From Streptomyces atratus (lineage in GTDB: Bacteria; Actinomycetota; Actinomycetes; Streptomycetales; Streptomycetaceae), in NCBI RefSeq assembly GCF_900119365.1, contig NZ_FPJO01000007.1:248001-312000 (forward strand): a stretch of DNA of 64,000 bases, given 5' to 3'. The translations under genes were made by a program, and so were the position numbers. Shown piece after piece: positions 60,988-64,000 of the stretch (the first letter of the stretch is position 1; each line of letters starts with the position of its first letter). The notes beneath the pieces are model-generated. The model saw only the letters and a list, made by a program, of their open reading frames with translations, had not been told where the DNA came from and did not search any database.

Positions 60988-61845
60988 ATGGCAAACGAAG
61001 AACGGCCCGAGCGGCCGGCCGAATCCGATGGAACGGCGCATCTTTTCAGGGCACTCGGCAGAATGATCAAGGTGCTGCGCGAGCGCGCGGGCATGAGCCA
61101 GCGGGAACTGGCCCTCTCCACGCACTGCAGCGAAGACCTGATCTCCGCGATGGAACGGGGAGTGCGGACCCCTCAGCCCGACTTCCTGATCCGGGTGGAC
61201 CCGATCCTGGGTGCGAACGGGGTGCTGCGGGCCACCACCGACGAAGTGCGGGAGGCCCTGGCGAGGGCTCGGACCCGGCACCCGGACTGGTTCCGCGGCT
61301 TCGCCCACCTGGAGTTGGGCGCGGTGGCAATCCACGAGTACAGCAACCAGGCGATCCCTGGCCTGCTCCAGACGGAGGGGTACGCGCGGGCAGTGTTCGC
61401 GAAGCGGCGTCCCCTGCTGGACGAGGAGACGCTGGAGAAGCGCATCGCGGACCGGCTGGCCCGTCAGCAGATTTTCGAGCGCTGGCCAGCACCGACCCTC
61501 AGCTTCGTGCTGGAGCAGGTACTCCTCCAACGCCCCTTCGGTGGGCGCGACGTTCACATCGCCCAGCTGAAGCGGCTGCTGGAGATCTGCCAACTGCGCA
61601 CGGTGGAGCTCCAAGTCATGCCGACCTGGCTGGAGGAGCACGCCACGATGGACGGCCCCTTCACCCTGCTCACTCCGAAGGGACACCAGGAGGTGGCGTA
61701 CACCGAGATTCAGGGGCATGCTCGACTCATCACCGGCCCGGACGAAGTCCGTCTGTTCAGCGAACGCTATGGAATCATGCGGGCGCAGGCTCTCACCCCC
61801 AGGGAGTCCTTGACGCTGATCGAGAAGATGCTGGGAGAACTATGA
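60988..61845 (+). CDS. XRE-family regulator with DUF5753 domain
   Basis: 285 residues. HTH at about 25-80 (LGRMIKVLRERAGMSQRELA, THCSEDLISAMERGVRTPQP), then a DUF5753 domain (about 105-280: AIHEYSNQAIPGLLQTEGYA, FVLEQVLLQRPFGG). Partner of the adjacent DUF397 protein; in Streptomyces such pairs are usually encoded together and many control development or secondary metabolism. ATG 60988 gives the usual N-terminus. Stop overlaps the DUF397 ATG. Confidence 0.93.
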   Translation: MANEERPERPAESDGTAHLFRALGRMIKVLRERAGMSQRELALSTHCSEDLISAMERGVRTPQPDFLIRVDPILGANGVLRATTDEVREALARARTRHPDWFRGFAHLELGAVAIHEYSNQAIPGLLQTEGYARAVFAKRRPLLDEETLEKRIADRLARQQIFERWPAPTLSFVLEQVLLQRPFGGRDVHIAQLKRLLEICQLRTVELQVMPTWLEEHATMDGPFTLLTPKGHQEVAYTEIQGHARLITGPDEVRLFSERYGIMRAQALTPRESLTLIEKMLGEL

Positions 61846-62027
61846 ACACCGAGCAACTGCACTGGTTCAAGAGCAGTTACAGCGGCGGCGAGGGCGGGAC
61901 CTGCGTCGAGGTCGCGAGCTGCCCCACCACCGTCCACGTCCGCGACTCCAAGAACGTCCAAGGGCCCCACATCGATGTCGCGCCCGGCGCCTGGTCGGCC
62001 TTCGTCACGTACGCGCAGCAGGGCTGA
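61842..62027 (+). CDS. DUF397 protein
   Basis: 61 residues: WFKSSYSGGEGGTCVEVASC and VHVRDSKNVQGPHIDVAPGA, the complete DUF397 pattern. ATG overlaps the XRE stop. Often works as a partner or antitoxin-like modulator of the XRE-DUF5753 protein. Confidence 0.93.
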   Translation: MNTEQLHWFKSSYSGGEGGTCVEVASCPTTVHVRDSKNVQGPHIDVAPGAWSAFVTYAQQG

Positions 62028-62351
62028 ACGCCCTGCTCCGGCAGGTGCGCACCGGGTCGTGACAGCCGCGACCCGGTGTACCACGACGCGGCCGACCGGG
62101 ACGCGGTGTGCCGTGACGTAAAAGCTTTTAAGTCTTTGTCTTGAGGACTTCTGAAAACCCGACCCAACCCCGCCGTTTTAACCCGCGGGCCCCTGTCACT
62201 CGCTCGGGTGACCTTGGCCAACTCAGCTGGATCTCGAGGCAGCTTGCGGGCATATGCTCACGCCAACACAACCCCGAACGCACGTCGGCCCTCGACCGGG
62301 AGTAGTGATCCCGAGCGAGGGCCTGACCACCAAGGAAGTTGGCCCTTCCCG
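62028..62351. other. gene-free stretch before the second HTH paralogue
   Basis: 324 bases with an AT-rich segment at 62110-62160 that may be a promoter, and an inverted repeat GTCAC-N8-GTGAC near 62195-62212. Nothing else supported. Confidence 0.5.
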
Positions 62352-63161
62352 ATGGATACCCAGCAGGTTAGCGTGCCCGCGCACGCCTCGTCCCCAGTTT
62401 CCGGCGTCGTGCACGTCAACACCCGCCAGACCAGCCGGTTCACGATCATCGGCAACCACCTCGCCCAGCACCGCGAGATGTCACTGCTGGCGATCGGACT
62501 TTCGACATACATCCAGTCACTCCCCGCCGGAGCCCGGATCGGCATCAAGAAACTCGCCGAACGCTTCCCCGAGAGCGAGGCCCGCATCGCCGCCGCGCTA
62601 CGGGAGCTGGAGACCCACGGCTACCTGAGCCGCACCCGCGAACGACTGCCCAACGGCAACGTCGTCACACGCACGTGCTCGTACAACCAGCCGCTCAGCA
62701 CCGTATGCCGCCACCCCGAACCACGCCCCGAGCCCCGCCGCTACATCCCGACTCCCCCCGCACCCGCCCCCGCGGCCCCCGTACCACTGCCCCACCCACG
62801 CAAACCGCTCCCCCAGTACGTCCGGGCGGCCACGGCCCTGCTCGCCGACCTCCACCGGCACGCCCCGCAAATCACCCTCACCGAGAAGGACGTCACCCTC
62901 CTCGCCCCCCTCGCAGTCACCTGGTTCGAACGCGGCTCCACCCCCGGCGCACTACGCCACGCACTCACCGCCGACCTGCCAAAGCCACTCAAATACCCCG
63001 CCAAACTGCTGCGCCACCGCCTCACCGTGCTCCTACCACCCCCGGCAACCCCGGCGACGCTCGTCGACCCACTCCAGAACTGCAACAACTGCGACCGCGC
63101 CTTTCGTGCCCCGTCACCGGGCTACTGCCGCGACTGCGAGGCTCACCCCTGCGAGGCGTAG
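62352..63161 (+). CDS. HTH domain protein with C-terminal cysteine motif (paralogue of 8263-9342)
   Basis: 269 residues. N-terminal winged helix (about 30-95: TIIGNHLAQHREMSLLAIGL, ARIGIKKLAERFPESEARIA, ALRELETHGYLSRTRERLPN). A Pro-rich linker follows, then QITLTEKDVTLLAPLAVTWF, LRHALTADLPKPLKYPAKLL and a C-terminal NCNNCDRAFRAPSPGYCRDC cluster. Same domain order as the minus-strand gene at 8263, with better preserved HTH. ATG 62352 chosen; the open frame to 62208 has no conserved content. Function unknown, probably DNA-binding. Confidence 0.88.
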   Translation: MDTQQVSVPAHASSPVSGVVHVNTRQTSRFTIIGNHLAQHREMSLLAIGLSTYIQSLPAGARIGIKKLAERFPESEARIAAALRELETHGYLSRTRERLPNGNVVTRTCSYNQPLSTVCRHPEPRPEPRRYIPTPPAPAPAAPVPLPHPRKPLPQYVRAATALLADLHRHAPQITLTEKDVTLLAPLAVTWFERGSTPGALRHALTADLPKPLKYPAKLLRHRLTVLLPPPATPATLVDPLQNCNNCDRAFRAPSPGYCRDCEAHPCEA

Positions 63162-63242
63162 TGGCTCGGCGCATCAGGTTCAACATTCCCGACAGCAAAC
63201 AAGAACCGCCCCTCGCGACCACGCTGCACGCACAACGCGATG

Positions 63243-63296
63243 CACGATTGGCCTGAAGTACATTGCCTTGCTACCGCCCCGTTGATACAGATGAAG
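63243..63296 (+). promoter_or_regulatory. conserved leader element, copy B
   Basis: A 54-bp block beginning CACGATTGGC and ending CCCCGTTGATACAGATGAAG, aligned to copy A at 53461. It lies 26 bases upstream of the 49-residue tail ORF. Confidence 0.65.
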
Positions 63297-63322
63297 TCCA
63301 GGGGACATAAGGGGGGTTGGTG

Positions 63323-63472
63323 GTGTACGCGCTGGTAATGATGGCCCGACGCGAGACGGTCACTCCGGAAGCGCCCCTCAAGCGAGGCAATTCGAAGATT
63401 ATGCACGATGGGGTACGAATCGTGGGGTTGTTCGACAAAAATGGCATGCCTAAATTCTTCCCGAGCGGGTGA
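63323..63472 (+). pseudogene. 49-residue tail ORF, probable toxin remnant
   Basis: GTG 63323 preceded by GGGGGG. Reads VVYALVMMARRETVTPEAPL then KRGNSKIMHDGVRIVGLFD and GMPKFFPSG; its TGA overlaps the GTG of the next gene. No recognisable domain. The position (leader copy B in front, immunity-like gene overlapping its stop) mirrors the toxin locus at 53.6 kb, so I interpret it as a short toxin end left after a deletion. Confidence 0.5.
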
Positions 63473-63849
63473 ACTTTGTGACACTTTCGACCGAAGGGCG
63501 ATGGACCTTCTCTTACGATGAGGATGATTTCATCATCGCAAACCGCCCCGGTGCGAATGAGGCCGTGCAGGAGGCCTTGTCCAACCATCTCGACGATGCC
63601 CGACGTCTGACGTCAGTGGAATGGCTCCTCTCGGAATGGCAGGTCGTCAAGGCGAGCTACCCCGAAGACCCCATCGGGGTAGCATTCAATGCGACCAAGG
63701 CTACGCTCTCAGGCGTTGGCGTCGTCACTATCTCGTCCCAGTATGAACAATTCGATTCCGTTACGATCTCGGAAGAGAATTTTCTTTCTGCTGTTCTCGA
63801 CTTTCGCGACTTTCTGTCAAGTGCTGAGGGCAGCCAGCGGGAGTCTTGA
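63469..63849 (+). CDS. probable orphan immunity protein
   Basis: 126 residues. WTFSYDEDDFIIANRPGANE, SVEWLLSEWQVVKASYPED and LSAVLDFRDFLSSAEG; small, acidic, alpha/beta, typical for immunity proteins. GTG start overlaps the stop of the tail ORF. AT-richer than the chromosome. Named family not recognised. Confidence 0.7.
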   Translation: MNFVTLSTEGRWTFSYDEDDFIIANRPGANEAVQEALSNHLDDARRLTSVEWLLSEWQVVKASYPEDPIGVAFNATKATLSGVGVVTISSQYEQFDSVTISEENFLSAVLDFRDFLSSAEGSQRES

Positions 63850-63856
63850 GTAGAGG

Positions 63857-63970
63857 GTGTTGGAAATAGCGAGGGCAGGTGCCCCAACATCGGATATCGA
63901 GCAATTGATCGGAGACGGGACGATCACGACCCCTCCGATTGCCAAAGCCGGCCCGCGAGGTGTCCTTTGA
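63857..63970 (+). CDS. 37-residue ORF, possible antitoxin fragment
   Basis: GTG 63857 to TGA 63970: LEIARAGAPTSDIEQLIGDG and TITTPPIAKAGPRGVL. The LIxxGxIxxPP pattern resembles the C-terminal tail of Phd/RelB-type antitoxins. It may be a fragment; the window ends 30 bases later. Confidence 0.3.
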   Translation: MLEIARAGAPTSDIEQLIGDGTITTPPIAKAGPRGVL

Positions 63971-64000
63971 TTACAACAAACCCTGTGGGTAGCTGGTCCT

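Overview
The window is a piece of a Streptomyces chromosome. The evidence is the very high GC with G/C-dominated third positions, frequent GTG and TTG starts, a complete conservon (cvnA-B-C-D plus two P450s), futalosine-pathway menaquinone genes, and several families that I know mainly from Streptomyces (DUF2530, DUF2771, DUF3027, DUF4259, DUF397/DUF5753, DUF6507, DUF6177). I see no tRNA, rRNA or CRISPR array. Calls rest on reading motifs and recalled families; no database search was run.

Layout. 1-3.95 kb: a minus-strand catabolic operon (TIGR03084-type protein, AtuA/DUF1446 protein, acyl-CoA carboxylase beta subunit running off the left edge) behind a perfect palindromic operator. 4.1-7.2 kb: two small membrane-associated proteins and a divergent EamA exporter/LysR pair sharing an inverted-repeat operator. 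7.2-8.2 kb: decayed gene fragments. 8.3-12.5 kb: an HTH protein with a C-terminal cysteine motif, and a large FAD/Fe-S oxidase. 12.8-18.2 kb: a six-gene conservon with overlapping start/stop codons; its first P450 lacks the ExxR arginine. 18.3-24.4 kb: serC, Uma2 nuclease, DUF4259, GNAT, a secreted WD40-like protein, SGNH hydrolase, a truncated phosphatase, and XRE-cupin and TetR regulators. 24.8-29.5 kb: a lipoprotein, a 5'-truncated isochorismatase, an unknown protein, a membrane Ser/Thr kinase whose extracellular domain is an amino-acid-type solute-binding protein, and a cupin-like zinc-ribbon protein. 29.7-43.6 kb: PGRP-type amidase, PadR/hydrolase pair, ThpR, a second Uma2, MarR-MFS operon, purine permease, DUF2530, P-type ATPase and tandem secreted paralogues. 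43.8-53.3 kb: HSP90-like/sacsin-type ATPase, DUF3027, MFS, DUF2771 lipoprotein, mqnB-mqnD, cold-shock protein and a small membrane protein.

53.4-64 kb is an accessory island and the most interesting part. It holds a DUF6507 gene and a modular toxin with a nuclease-like C-terminus (joined by what looks like a frameshift), an overlapping immunity gene, a duplicated 5' end of a DUF6177 gene flanking an orphan YwqK-type immunity gene, full-length DUF6177, another immunity paralogue, a dead IS256 transposase, an XRE-DUF397 pair, a second HTH/cysteine-motif paralogue, and a second orphan tail-plus-immunity cassette at the right edge. A conserved leader of about 55 bp precedes both the toxin operon (53461) and the right-edge cassette (63243). 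I infer a DUF6507/DUF6177 polymorphic-toxin locus that exchanges toxin/immunity modules by recombination and leaves orphan immunity genes behind.
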